In this document: piece after piece, positions 43,365 through 52,787 of the stretch | Layout: each line of letters opens with the position of its first letter | Position numbering within the stretch: position 1 is the stretch's first letter | Origin: Bovifimicola sp050309585 | Lineage (GTDB): Bacteria; Bacillota; Clostridia; Lachnospirales; Lachnospiraceae | Direction of reading: 5' to 3' | NCBI GenBank assembly: GCA_050309585.1 | Contig: JBNRML010000147.1 | Coordinates: 16,316 to 80,315 of the forward strand | DNA: 64,000 nucleotides | Made by a program: the position numbers and the translations under genes | The notes under the pieces: generated by a model | What the model was told of the DNA's origin: nothing | Databases searched by the model: none | Seen by the model: only the letters and a program-made list of their open reading frames with translations

Positions 43365-45707
43365 ATGGAAGAATTGATATTAAATAGCATAAATGATGTG
43401 AAAAAAGGAAAAATTATTTATTCCATTGGTGAGAAAATGAGCGGAATAAGTATTATAGAAAGTGGAAGAGTGCTTGTGTTTGATGCAGGTACAAAAATTG
43501 TGTGTGGTCCGGGAAATGTTTTGGGCATAAGCAATTTGAATGATGAAAACTATTCTTTAAATCATGTATCTTTAGAAGATGCAAAAATTTACACGCTTAA
43601 TATCAATAATTCTGAAGAATTAGGTGATTTCTTAAATGAAAATCCAGAGTATAGATATAAAATAATTGAGGGGATTACAGGCGGGATTCTTGAATTATAC
43701 AAGACATATTGTGAGTATGAAAAAATGGCATCGGGGCTTAAAGCATTTATGGTTAATTCTTACCATATGCTAAATGTATTTGCAAAGAACTGTGGAGTGA
43801 CAGTTCCAAAACTTGACGTTATAGAGAAGATGCCGATGGTTGAGCTGGATGATATTACATATAAAACGGAGTATTATATTAGTCTTAACAATATGGAAGG
43901 TCGTATTAGAAAAGAATATTTTTCTAATAATAATATTATTGCCTGCCACCATATTGATGAACAGATTGAAATAGTAAATATTTTATTTAAGGAATGTGAT
44001 AAATTAAATTTATATTTACAGAAGCTGGCAAAGGGACTTATTGATAAAGACGAGTGCCTTATGGCAACAGCAGCCCAATTACTGGTAGACGCCAGAAAAT
44101 TGAAGCATAATGATGAGATACCTCTCAATATGTTTAAAAAAATAAAGAAGAAATGCGAAGAGTTAGATAATCTTTTTGCAAACAGAAGTGGAAGAAAATT
44201 AAATATATTAAGAGAAAGAATTGAGCAGATTACAGATTTGTTCAGAGATGAAATTGAAGCAAGTATGCTGATTGAGGCCAAGGACAGAAGTTCGAAAACT
44301 ACTGTAAAGTATGCCGGAACAGACATTGAAATTATTAATAAGGAAGTAGATAAAACCTTTGAAAAACTTATGGAATATGGCGAACTTGAAGAAGCAGATA
44401 AACTTGAATTCAGAAAGCAAATGGTTTGTTTCATAAAACTTAAGGACAAACAGTCTACTGACGGAGAGATTAGAAAGCTGAGACAAATGCTTAGCCAGAA
44501 TTTTTATAAGCTGTATGAAAAAATATTCTTAAAGAGATGTGAAGATGATGAGGAAAACAGAATTGTGGATCTGTTTTTGATTTATGGCTTACTTGATGAG
44601 CGTCTTTTGAGTAAGGATCAGATTGTAGAGTTGTACTGTCATGATGAACAGTATGACGAGATGGAAGGTTACAGGGTATACAATGCAAAACAGTGGCTCG
44701 AAGCCATTTATAATGGTGAAAAGGAACCATCAAAGAATGAATTTGATTTGGACTATCAGGAGTATCTTCGTGAGAAGAAGAAAACCAAGGAGATAACTGA
44801 TGAACAGTATAAGGAAGAAATTGACGATACAACAAAGAAAGTGTCTTACGAAATACATAATATGTTCCGGCTTACAAGCAGAATGGTAAGCGGACAGGCA
44901 GGAATTTTTGTTCCCTTCATATATAAAGAGAATTTTATGGGACATCTTGATAAGAGTATCATGCCTGCAGAGCAGGTAAATGCCCTTATAACCTCGATTT
45001 CAAATATAGACTATTCATTATTCTACCGCGAGAGAATGATAAGTGAACCAGAACACAGGATTGATAAAGAGTACGTTCAGGAAGAATATCTGCCAGATAT
45101 CGTATTGGTTCCGGTGTATGGTAATAATGTTATTATGTGGCAGGACATTGAGGGAAGAAAGAGAAGTACACACGGACGATTTGTATTTCCTATCTTTTCG
45201 GAGGTGGATATGGAGGACAGTGCAATAAAGGCCTGCGGAAGGTTCAGATGGGAATTGTGCAAGACTATACAGGGAGCCAACTGGAATAATCTTCAGATTA
45301 AATCCCTCACGTCAGAGTATGCAGATTACATTCAGTTCTACAAAAAAAATCACAGTCTTTCTGATGACAAGAAGGAAAAGATTAAGATGCAGATTCAAAA
45401 GGGAAGAGGAAATACAAAGGAAATATTTGTCATTGATTACCTTGCCTGGATAAAGAGCGAATCATCAGGTGCTATGCGACTTAATAAGGTGGCAAGGGAA
45501 ATACTTGCGACCTATTGTCCGTTTAATGCAGATATAAGAAAGAAACTTGTGGCACAGCCACTTTTTGAGGAGGCAATGGGAAGGTATCAGCATCAGAAGG
45601 CATTAAAGGTTAGGGAGGTAAATAACAGATATCAAAGTTATAAAAACAAAGGAATTGAATTATTGCCTTCCATGGAAAAAACATTGGAATTTTACAGCAG
45701 GATGTAG
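43365..45707 (+). CDS. Large orphan protein with cyclic-nucleotide-binding-like N terminus
   Basis: A soluble protein of 780 residues. Residues 1-110 look like a CRP-type beta-roll (GKIIYSIGEKMSGISIIESG; RVLVFDAGTKIVCGPGNVLG). The canonical cAMP phosphate cassette is not obvious, so the ligand is uncertain. The remaining 670 residues are mostly helical and charged, with no HTH, kinase or GGDEF motif. The C-terminal part has a conserved-looking stretch (LPDIVLVPVYGNNVIMWQDI; HGRFVFPIFSEVDMED; FRWELCKTIQGANWNN). ATG 43365 follows GAAATGAGGATTGTA; an in-frame ATG lies 4 codons earlier inside the motif. It is monocistronic, with its own promoter, and is followed by a hairpin array. I do not recognise the family. 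Confidence 0.75.
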   Translation: MEELILNSINDVKKGKIIYSIGEKMSGISIIESGRVLVFDAGTKIVCGPGNVLGISNLNDENYSLNHVSLEDAKIYTLNINNSEELGDFLNENPEYRYKIIEGITGGILELYKTYCEYEKMASGLKAFMVNSYHMLNVFAKNCGVTVPKLDVIEKMPMVELDDITYKTEYYISLNNMEGRIRKEYFSNNNIIACHHIDEQIEIVNILFKECDKLNLYLQKLAKGLIDKDECLMATAAQLLVDARKLKHNDEIPLNMFKKIKKKCEELDNLFANRSGRKLNILRERIEQITDLFRDEIEASMLIEAKDRSSKTTVKYAGTDIEIINKEVDKTFEKLMEYGELEEADKLEFRKQMVCFIKLKDKQSTDGEIRKLRQMLSQNFYKLYEKIFLKRCEDDEENRIVDLFLIYGLLDERLLSKDQIVELYCHDEQYDEMEGYRVYNAKQWLEAIYNGEKEPSKNEFDLDYQEYLREKKKTKEITDEQYKEEIDDTTKKVSYEIHNMFRLTSRMVSGQAGIFVPFIYKENFMGHLDKSIMPAEQVNALITSISNIDYSLFYRERMISEPEHRIDKEYVQEEYLPDIVLVPVYGNNVIMWQDIEGRKRSTHGRFVFPIFSEVDMEDSAIKACGRFRWELCKTIQGANWNNLQIKSLTSEYADYIQFYKKNHSLSDDKKEKIKMQIQKGRGNTKEIFVIDYLAWIKSESSGAMRLNKVAREILATYCPFNADIRKKLVAQPLFEEAMGRYQHQKALKVREVNNRYQSYKNKGIELLPSMEKTLEFYSRM

Positions 45708-45855
45708 TGTAAAAAATCACACTTAAGTGCTGATTTTTCACACAACGAATTGAGACAAAGCCTCAATTCGAGCTATCGCAGTCGAGAAACAGGATAACCT
45801 GATTTCTCGACGCGTGTCTTTGCAAATAAATTTGCTCCGACATGGAGGATTAGTG
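45707..45855 (+). repeat. Hairpin array ending in the recurrent Shine-Dalgarno motif
   Basis: Consecutive hairpins: GTGTAAAAAATCA/TGATTTTTCACAC (45707-45742), CGAATTGAG/CTCAATTCG (45746-45770), TCGAGAAA...CAGG/CCTG...TTTCTCGA (45782-45810) and the palindrome GCAAATAAATTTGC (45822-45835). TCCGACATGGAGGATTAGTG follows. The first hairpin matches the outer hairpin of the array upstream of galM, and the last segment matches the repeat before nhaC almost base for base. Confidence 0.85.
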
Positions 45856-45866
45856 AGGAAAAAGAA

Positions 45867-46415
45867 ATGTTATATATTATGAGACACGGAAAAACTGATT
45901 GGAATGAGGAGTACAGACTGCAGGGGAGAACCGATATTCCTTTGAATGAAGATGGAAGACTTATGGCAGAAAAGGCGGGAGAGGATTACCGGGATGTCAA
46001 TTTTGATATATGTTATTGCTCGCCTTTAAGCAGGGCACGGGAGACTGCAGAATTAGTATTAAAAAATAGGAATGTGCCGATTATTGTTGATGACAGACTG
46101 GTTGAAATGAGTTTTGGAGTTTTTGAGGGCACACAGAATTGTTACAGTGACCCTGATTGCCCGATGAATGTTTTTTTTCAGGAACCCCAAAATTACAAGG
46201 GCGTAGAAAATGGCGAGACCATGGAAGAGCTATTTGCAAGGACAGGAGAATTTCTTGAAGAAGTGGTTAAGCCCGGTTTAAAAGAGGGAAAAGATATTCT
46301 AATTATTGGACACGGTGCCATGAATTCAAGTATAGTTTGCCAGATAAAGGGCTTGGCATTGAAGGATTTTTGGAGTCAGGGAATAAAAAACTGTGAGCTG
46401 ATGAAACTTATATGA
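45867..46415 (+). CDS. Histidine phosphatase (phosphoglycerate-mutase-like)
   Basis: A 182-residue branch-1 histidine phosphatase. The phospho-His lies in MLYIMRHGKTDWNEEYRLQG, Arg in YCSPLSRARETAELVL, the acidic residue in VEMSFGVFEGT and the second His in DILIIGHGAMNSSIVCQ. Cobalamin-pathway phosphatase, sugar-phosphate phosphatase or similar roles are possible. GAGGAAAAAG precedes the ATG. It is followed 20 bp later by the CoA-transferase gene. Confidence 0.92.
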   Translation: MLYIMRHGKTDWNEEYRLQGRTDIPLNEDGRLMAEKAGEDYRDVNFDICYCSPLSRARETAELVLKNRNVPIIVDDRLVEMSFGVFEGTQNCYSDPDCPMNVFFQEPQNYKGVENGETMEELFARTGEFLEEVVKPGLKEGKDILIIGHGAMNSSIVCQIKGLALKDFWSQGIKNCELMKLI

Positions 46416-46435
46416 ATTGGAAATGAGGACAAAAG

Positions 46436-47965
46436 ATGTATAAGATTATGACTGCAGATGAAGCGGTGGATTTGATAAATGATGGGGATGTTATTTGTGT
46501 GAATTCATTTCTTGGCATAGAAAATCCTGTGGAACTGCATGAGGCAATTTATAAAAGATACAAGAGTACATCTTCACCAAAGCATTTGACAATGATTTCA
46601 AGTGCAGGCTTTGGTTTGTGGGATGAAAATAGAAATGCTGAAGGATATATAAAAGAGGGTGCAGTTGACAAGATAATTTGTGGGCATTTTGGCGCCATGG
46701 CAAGTACAAAAAGACTTGTGCTTCAGGATAAATTTGAGGCGTACAATCTCCCTTTGGGATGTATTTCACATGCCATAAGAGCGCAGGCGGGGGGACTTCC
46801 CGGGGCATTATCAAAGGTTGGACTTGACATTTTTGTGGATCCGAGAATAGACGGACCGGGAATTAATAACATATCAAAAGATGATTCTCTTGTGAAAAAT
46901 GTTACAGTAGACGGCGAAGAGTTTTTGTATTATAAGCTTCCTAAAATAAATGTGGCTTTAATTAAGGGGACTGCTGCCGACAGAAAAGGAAACATTACCT
47001 TTGATGACATGTTTATGTCGGGGGATGCATTGTCAATATGCCAGGCAACAAAGGCAAATGGAGGAAAGGTTATTGTGCAGGTGGACAGAGTTGTCAGTAC
47101 TCCTTCAAGACCTAGAAATACAATTATTCCGGGATGTCTTGTAGATGCCATTGTACAGATAGAACCTCCGTCAAGGCACGCAGCATATGAATCTCTTACG
47201 GGAAGCTTTGAAATACCTTACTCACAGTGGCAGGACTGGAGTGAAATGCTTGAGAAGAGGACATCAACAAAGAATTGTGTCAATATTCCGGCTAATGTAA
47301 TAGGAAAAAGGGCAGCTATGGAGCTTCAGGAAGATGATATAGTAAATATCGGTGTGGGCATCCCAGAAATGGTATCGAAATATGCCAGGGAAAATGGTAT
47401 TCTTGATAAAATAACTTTAACGGTTGAATCAGGTGGTGTTGGCGGTTTTCCAGCATCGGGTACTGTTTTTGGTGCGGTTATTGGAGCTGATTCCATGTAT
47501 GATATGGCGAATCAGTTTGATTTATATAACAATGGGGGCCTTGATATCTGCTTTATGGGAGCAATAGAGGTTGATAGGTACGGTAATGTAAATGCACACA
47601 GAGGACCGGGGGCTTTTGCAGGTGTAGGTGGATTTGCAAACATTACTGCTAAAACAGGCAAGGTAGTATTTTGCCTTACATTTAATACCAAGGGACTATC
47701 CATTGAAAATGAAGGTGAAAAGGTAAGGATAAAAAATAACGGAAGTATTCCTAAATTTGTCGATAAGGTATCAAGTATAAGTTTTTCAGCCAAAAGAGCA
47801 CTGGTAAATGGGCAAAAAGTAATGTATGTCACAGAAAGGTGTGTTTTTGAAATGTGTGAAAATGGGTTAAAATTAGTTGAGGTATATCCGGGGGTAGATA
47901 TTAAAAAGGATATATTGGAGCTTTTGCCATTTAAGGTTTTGGTGGATTCGTCACTGGAATATTAG
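46436..47965 (+). CDS. Acyl-CoA:carboxylate CoA-transferase (Pct/YdiF type)
   Basis: A 509-residue fused alpha-beta CoA-transferase moving CoA between short-chain acyl groups (acetate, propionate, butyrate, lactate or ketoacids). The alpha half has CGHFGAMASTKRLVLQDKFE and GLDIFVDPRIDGPG. In the beta half the catalytic Glu lies in LTVESGGVGGFPASGTVFGA near residue 330, followed by FDLYNNGGLDICFMGAIEVD. GGAAATGAGGACAAAAG precedes the ATG. Exact substrates cannot be read from the sequence; it belongs to the fermentative metabolism expected of this group. Confidence 0.92.
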   Translation: MYKIMTADEAVDLINDGDVICVNSFLGIENPVELHEAIYKRYKSTSSPKHLTMISSAGFGLWDENRNAEGYIKEGAVDKIICGHFGAMASTKRLVLQDKFEAYNLPLGCISHAIRAQAGGLPGALSKVGLDIFVDPRIDGPGINNISKDDSLVKNVTVDGEEFLYYKLPKINVALIKGTAADRKGNITFDDMFMSGDALSICQATKANGGKVIVQVDRVVSTPSRPRNTIIPGCLVDAIVQIEPPSRHAAYESLTGSFEIPYSQWQDWSEMLEKRTSTKNCVNIPANVIGKRAAMELQEDDIVNIGVGIPEMVSKYARENGILDKITLTVESGGVGGFPASGTVFGAVIGADSMYDMANQFDLYNNGGLDICFMGAIEVDRYGNVNAHRGPGAFAGVGGFANITAKTGKVVFCLTFNTKGLSIENEGEKVRIKNNGSIPKFVDKVSSISFSAKRALVNGQKVMYVTERCVFEMCENGLKLVEVYPGVDIKKDILELLPFKVLVDSSLEY

Positions 47966-48023
47966 TGGTTGTGGCATATATTGTAATTAGATTCAATAAG
48001 ACCATTTTTTATGGAGGTATTTG

Positions 48024-49412
48024 ATGGAACAAAAGAGATTGGTATACACAAAAGATGAGTGTGTGGGATGTAACAGATGTATAGGAGTTTGTCCATGTCC
48101 TGCTGTTGTGGGTTATATTGAGAAATACATTCCTGAATTGCTTCCAAAATTAATGCCAGTTCATTCGCCGATGATGTGCGGTGCCATTTATGCAAAGAAG
48201 TATATGAAGGTTGAGGAATCATTGGCATTCATCAGTCCCTGCGTGGCAAAGAAAAATGAGATTGATGACCCGAATTGCGGAGGATACATAAGTTATAATG
48301 TGACATTTGACCATCTCATTAAGTATTTGAAAGAAAATCCTATAGTTGGTACACCTGTAAAAGATGAAATTGAATATGGTTTGGGTTCTATTTATCCGAT
48401 GCCGGGAGGATTAAAGGAAAATGTATACTGGCTTCTTGGCGAGGATGCATTTATCAGACAGATGGAAGGCGAGAAGCATATGTACCACTATCTTGAGCAG
48501 AATAAAGAGCTTATTGCAAAGGATAAGACACCTTATCTTTTTGTGGATGCACTTAACTGTTCAGGAGGGTGTATTTACGGAACAGGAATACAGGAAGAAA
48601 ATGTAGATAATGAAGAAATATTTATGGCTATCCAGAGAATAAAAAAGGACAGCAAAAAGAACAAAAAAGGAGATGCATGGAGCAAAAATGCGACTCCGGA
48701 AAAGAGATTAAAGGCTCTCAACAAGCAGTTTAAGACTTTGGAGTTAAATGACTTCATAAGACATTATACGGATAAAAGTGCTAAATGTGTTAAGAGAATA
48801 CCTACAGCTGCCGAGGAACAGGAAATTTTCCGTGCAATGATGAAGGAGACTGAAGAAAAGCAGAGTGTAAATTGCAGCGGCTGTGGTTATGATACCTGCA
48901 AGGATGTGGTATGTGCCATTTTCAATGGCTTTAATCACAAGGAAAACTGTGTATATTATTCAAGAGACCTTGCAATAAAAGAAAAAGAAGAAAATGAAGA
49001 ATTATTTAACAGGATTAATGAGCAGAAAAAAATTACAGACAACATGAAAAATGAGGTTGTAGGTAAAATCAATGAAAGCTTTGATGATTTAGAACACACA
49101 ATTGATGCAATTGAGGCAGCGCGTGCCGGAGAATCAGGAAAAGGATTTGCGGTTGTTGCAGATGAAATAAAGATTCTTGCAGAAAATTCAAAGCATATGG
49201 CGGATGACTCAAACAGAAGTAACAGTGAGATTAAAGAGCTCGTAAATCAGCTGTTTGAAAAGATTGAGGAATTGACAGGAGTCGTTAACAATGTAAATGA
49301 CAGAACACAGAATCTTGCCGCATCAGCAGAAGAAACCACAGCTTCCATTAATGTGGTTGCCGAGACGATTGATGGAGTTAAGGAACAGCTTAAACAGATG
49401 CTTGACAATTAA
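48024..49412 (+). CDS. Sensory [FeFe]-hydrogenase-like protein fused to an MCP signalling domain, internally deleted
   Basis: A 462-residue protein, with GGAGG before the ATG. Residues 1-30 hold one ferredoxin motif (CVGCNRCIGVCP), which runs directly into PCPAVVGYIEKYIPELLPKL of the H-cluster domain. Relatives I recall have a second cluster and about 100 residues there. FISPCVAKKNEIDDPN and LNCSGGCIYGTG retain cysteines expected to hold the H-cluster. CSGCGYDTCKDVVCAI with ENC is a further cluster motif near residue 285. From about 345, IDAIEAARAGESGKGFAVVADEIK is the MCP hairpin tip, but the usual coiled coil and SLNAS in front of it are missing. Two in-frame deletions are inferred. It probably was a redox or H2 sensor; present function is uncertain. 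Confidence 0.82.
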   Translation: MEQKRLVYTKDECVGCNRCIGVCPCPAVVGYIEKYIPELLPKLMPVHSPMMCGAIYAKKYMKVEESLAFISPCVAKKNEIDDPNCGGYISYNVTFDHLIKYLKENPIVGTPVKDEIEYGLGSIYPMPGGLKENVYWLLGEDAFIRQMEGEKHMYHYLEQNKELIAKDKTPYLFVDALNCSGGCIYGTGIQEENVDNEEIFMAIQRIKKDSKKNKKGDAWSKNATPEKRLKALNKQFKTLELNDFIRHYTDKSAKCVKRIPTAAEEQEIFRAMMKETEEKQSVNCSGCGYDTCKDVVCAIFNGFNHKENCVYYSRDLAIKEKEENEELFNRINEQKKITDNMKNEVVGKINESFDDLEHTIDAIEAARAGESGKGFAVVADEIKILAENSKHMADDSNRSNSEIKELVNQLFEKIEELTGVVNNVNDRTQNLAASAEETTASINVVAETIDGVKEQLKQMLDN

Positions 49413-49423
49413 CAGTTGAATAA

Positions 49424-49477
49424 AACGGCTGTAATTGATACACACATTTTGAATGTATCAGTTATAGCCGTTGTTTT
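49424..49477 (+). terminator. Terminator between hydrogenase-MCP and the minus-strand cluster
   Basis: AACGGCTGTAATTGATACA and TGTATCAGTTATAGCCGTT form a long stem with two mismatches, followed by GTTTTGTT. It could serve both strands. Confidence 0.8.
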
Positions 49478-49502
49478 GTTGTGGAAATTAGGATAAATAA
49501 AA

Positions 49503-49860
49503 TCATTGTTCTAGTATATATTCAGTGTATACACGAGGTGTGTCCCAGCCTGTTTCCTCACCTGTCCTTTCATACTTTTTACCAGTACTGTAGTGGTAGA
49601 AGGCTTCATAAACCTCACCGTGGTTTTTTATGACATTGACAATCACATTTTTTTTCTTCGGTGGTGCCGTCCGTATATGTGACAGTGCAGGTTATGACAA
49701 CGTCTTTGAATAATTCATCCCAACATTTTTTGCTCTCTTCCGGATCTGTGCCTTTATCTACTGAAAAAAGGATTTCAGGGTTATCTATATAAGCCTGTTC
49801 ACAGATATTTATGGAAGTAAATTCGTTGGTCTGGTTCTCGTAGTCAACAGTGAACTCTGA
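49503..49860 (-). pseudogene. Remnant of a secreted-protein gene, frameshifted in an A8 run
   Basis: One frame reads TTYSEFTVDYENQTNEFTS and on to VTYTDGTTEEK, then stops early. The sensible continuation NVIVNVIKNHGEVYEAFYHY, ending RVYTEYILEQ at 49503, is in the next frame. The switch falls in a run of eight A (minus strand, 49648-49655). The upstream end merges into the permease frame without a start or signal peptide, so the N-terminal part has been lost. The sequence resembles an extracytoplasmic domain; the family is not recognised. It is the tail of the minus-strand membrane cluster. Confidence 0.65.
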
Positions 49861-50614
49861 ATACGTGGTCAAAATGCAGCCAGGATATTGAGTGTGCCGC
49901 TGGAAATAACCACATACTATCATGCTCCAGGGCACAAAGACTGCTTCCGAGGCCTATTATCAGATAAACCATAAGTATTCCTGTCATTCTTTTTCCGGTG
50001 GAAAAGCTGACCAGCAATAATAATTCAATAACTAAAAGCATAAATACCAATAATGATAATGAAAGAAGCAGTGCCTGGGTCGGCATAAGATTGTTGTACA
50101 GCCGTCCGTTGATGAGTGTTGGAATTCGTGCCTTTATTTCATTTGGAAAAGTTTTTGTGTAATCTGTGATAACAGGACTCCATATGTTTTTTGAATAACC
50201 GTGACCTGAGACCATCACTATGGAAATTCCAAGAATTCCCAGAAGATATGTGACAGTTGATGCCAGTGCAAATAGAATCTGTCCCAATAACCAGTTCGTT
50301 TTTCCGGTTCTCATAATATAAAACATGGTGTTTCCGTCTGTTCTGGGAAAATCGCTGATTAATACAATAAATACTGCAGGGATAACCATTATTAGCAGCT
50401 CTGAATTTGTCATGGCAATAAAGGGCTCGTAAATCATTAACATTGAATTCATTTTACCCGCGGCATTTAACATTTCCTCAATAATGTAATCATATAAAAA
50501 CATATATAAAACCACAAAAATTATCATTCGGGGATTGTATATCCACTTGACATATTCGTTTTTTGCAACCTGAAAAACTTTATCAATAGATATTTTACTC
50601 TTCTCCACAGTCAC
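49844..50614 (-). CDS. ABC-2-type membrane protein, probably C-terminally truncated
   Basis: A 256-residue protein with six hydrophobic segments (MIIFVVLYMFLYDYIIEEML; LLIMVIPAVFIVLISDF; ILFALASTVTYLLGILGISI; LLLSLSLLVFMLLVIELLLL; MTGILMVYLIIGLGSSLCAL). The last residues (SWLHFDHVFRVHC) run into the remnant at 49503-49860 in another frame, so a deletion probably removed the true C terminus. The GTG start overlaps the preceding permease by 20 bp. No ATPase partner is nearby. An ABC-2 exporter half is the best guess by shape. Confidence 0.65.
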   Translation of the reverse strand: MTVEKSKISIDKVFQVAKNEYVKWIYNPRMIIFVVLYMFLYDYIIEEMLNAAGKMNSMLMIYEPFIAMTNSELLIMVIPAVFIVLISDFPRTDGNTMFYIMRTGKTNWLLGQILFALASTVTYLLGILGISIVMVSGHGYSKNIWSPVITDYTKTFPNEIKARIPTLINGRLYNNLMPTQALLLSLSLLVFMLLVIELLLLVSFSTGKRMTGILMVYLIIGLGSSLCALEHDSMWLFPAAHSISWLHFDHVFRVHC

Positions 50615-51431
50615 ACTTCCTTCTCAAATATATTCTGCAAAGTACAATAATAAAAAGTGTTGCTCCACCAAATATGGTAAACATACTCAGAAATCTGTTG
50701 TCAAAAACATTTCCGATATTTGATATAAGTGCATTGTATAGCAGTTCGTTTTCGTGTTTAATCACAAATTTCTCAAACAGATAAAAAAACATAAAAGGTA
50801 TTGAGATTACAATGTATCGGTTTTTTATTATTCTCGACAATCCAAAGGCAGGGACGGAAGCAAAAAATCCTAACAAAAACATACGTGCATTTTTAAGAAT
50901 AACCATTCCGGAAACACCGAAGGAAGTGAAGTACCATTTTCCGAAGGCACTATCATTTTTAAAAAATTCATAGTGTAACTGCAATAACATTCCTGTATCT
51001 TTAGGCAGGGTAAAGTATGTAATAATGGAAAATATTATATATCCGGACATAATTGCAAGTCCGCCGGAAATGGCAGAAGCAAAAAACTTACCCATCAAAA
51101 ATCTGTTTTTTCCTACCCTGTATATTTCAAATCTTACATTGCTGTTTTTCCTGTCTCCACAGACAATCATAACAAAGGGAACCGCCACAATAATTGGAAG
51201 GAACATGAAAAGATAACTGTCAACACCGAATACAATGACATCTGTGGCATGTAAATCAGCCTGATTAATTAATTCAATGTTTTTATTCATAATGAGATTT
51301 ACAAGGTTGTATTCTTCACCGGTATTGCAATCCGTATATATTGTTCCGGACAAAAGAAGTACCACGGTAGCCAGGATACAAAGGTAAAACACAAGATTTG
51401 AAATAATCTTTCCCAGTTCAATTCTAAACAT
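50595..51431 (-). CDS. ABC-2-type membrane protein
   Basis: A 278-residue protein from ATG 51431 (GAGGAT before it, AGGAGG further up) with about six membrane segments (IISNLVFYLCILATVVLLLS; LFMFLPIIVAVPFVMIVCGD; IYRVGKNRFLMGKFFASAISG; IMSGYIIFSIITYFTL). It shares the RxGKxxxLxGK-like cytoplasmic motif (RVGKNRFLMGK) with the next protein (RTGKTNWLLGQ), so the two are paralogous partners. The longer frame to 51467 runs through the end of the previous gene. The substrate is unknown. Confidence 0.7.
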   Translation of the reverse strand: MFRIELGKIISNLVFYLCILATVVLLLSGTIYTDCNTGEEYNLVNLIMNKNIELINQADLHATDVIVFGVDSYLFMFLPIIVAVPFVMIVCGDRKNSNVRFEIYRVGKNRFLMGKFFASAISGGLAIMSGYIIFSIITYFTLPKDTGMLLQLHYEFFKNDSAFGKWYFTSFGVSGMVILKNARMFLLGFFASVPAFGLSRIIKNRYIVISIPFMFFYLFEKFVIKHENELLYNALISNIGNVFDNRFLSMFTIFGGATLFIIVLCRIYLRRKCDCGEE

Positions 51432-51435
51432 ATCC

Positions 51436-52625
51436 TCACACGCCTCCTTTGTATTCCATTTTTCCATTAACCAGATTTACGTAGAAAGAAATTTCTTTAC
51501 CATCAGCAACGTTTTTACATCTGATAAGCCAGTGGGGAATACCTAAATAATTTTCCCGATTTGATGCATTTCAAGTCCATTTCCACTTCCGGTTCTCATA
51601 TCCACATTATCTGTTTCCACCATGGTAACCCTGGTGTCATTTCGAACTTCCGTATAATCTGCTTCGCCAGGTCTTTCTGTCTCTGTGATGAGTCCGCCGA
51701 ATTCCTTTGTCAATGCAAATTCCATTGCACAGATACCATCCTGAAGGTCAAATACGCTGACGTGATGGACAAATTCCTTGTTTTCAGGAAATATATTATA
51801 TGGATGCAAATTGGAAAAATACTGCTCCACAAAGTCAATTGCCTTACGAACAGAAATTGTCCCGTTTGACAATTTATACTCATCATCTAAATCGGGGCTT
51901 GTTTTATAATATGTTTTTATTGGCACATAATCAGGGTTTCCCTCCATATGATCTTCCAAAACACCCAGGGATTCACACAGACTCTCCCTTTTAAATATTA
52001 CATAATCCATGTCAGGTGAAATATGGCAATACTTAAAAACATTTGAGTCCTCACTTAGTCCACTATCATAAGTAAGACACGGCCAGGTGCAGTATTCTGC
52101 GACAACTTTATTTGGAGTGTAGGTATTATTCCTTATGCTTTCCAGGGTCTCTTCATACGTTGGGTAGTGCAAATCATGATTTTCAGTTATTTCATAATTT
52201 TCATCAAGGTAATAAAAGCTGGTATTGTCAAATATATAATCCGTATTGATATCATCATCAATAAGGGATTTGATGACTTCTAATTCTTTTTCAGCCAGTT
52301 CAAGCAGACTCATATCCTTGAATCCGGTATTGGATTTTTCGCTGATGTTATATAGGACATCTTCCCTGGTAATATAAATAAATGGGTTATTAATGCTGAG
52401 GTTTATGTATTTTCCATCCCTTAAATCCTGAAGGTCATTCGGATATTCCTGTCTCAGCTGTTCAAGGGACACATTGTCAATATCAATATCCGTGCTGATA
52501 TCCGAGTAAAAGTTTAGGTAACGAACTTTTTTATTGTTCTCACGGATTCTGTATCCCGTGTTAATAGTGATAGCTAATAATACAATTACAATGTATTTTA
52601 TGTATTTTTTCAATTGATGCTTCAC
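51436..52625 (-). pseudogene. Secreted/membrane-anchored protein of unknown family, 3' frameshift
   Basis: The main frame (52625 to 51543, 360 residues) starts MKHQLKKYIKYIVIVLLAIT, one membrane anchor or signal, followed by an acidic extracytoplasmic domain. It ends abruptly at MHQIGKII. A shift near GGGAAAA (51551-51557) restores ENYLGIPHWLIRCKNVADGK, then EISFYVNLVNGKMEYKGGV and a stop at 51436, just before the permease start. The restored tail looks genuine, because it ends at the ribosome site of the next gene. GGAGGTGAAGC precedes the ATG. It is the first gene of the membrane cluster and may be its substrate-recognition or accessory protein. Confidence 0.65.
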
Positions 52626-52740
52626 CTCCTCTAATATACAACACGAAAGAAAAACAGAATTTAGTGCACTTGTTCAGAAAAATAATTTGTTGTTTTTATT
52701 TGTCATCTGGTATAAAATATTAAATATAGATTTTACTTCG

Positions 52741-52787
52741 TGACAGCGTGTCTTCGCAAATAAATTTGCTCAGAAATGGAGATTAGG
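52741..52787 (+). repeat. Dispersed palindromic/Shine-Dalgarno repeat before the diguanylate cyclase
   Basis: GACAGCGTGTCTTC, the palindrome GCAAATAAATTTGC and TCAGAAATGGAGATTAGG lead into the ATG at 52788. Confidence 0.8.

Noticed and set aside
49844..49935. Separate small gene from 49615 to 49935
   Set aside because: Its first part overlaps the permease in another frame and its end is out of frame after an A8 run; it is better read as a remnant joined by deletion.
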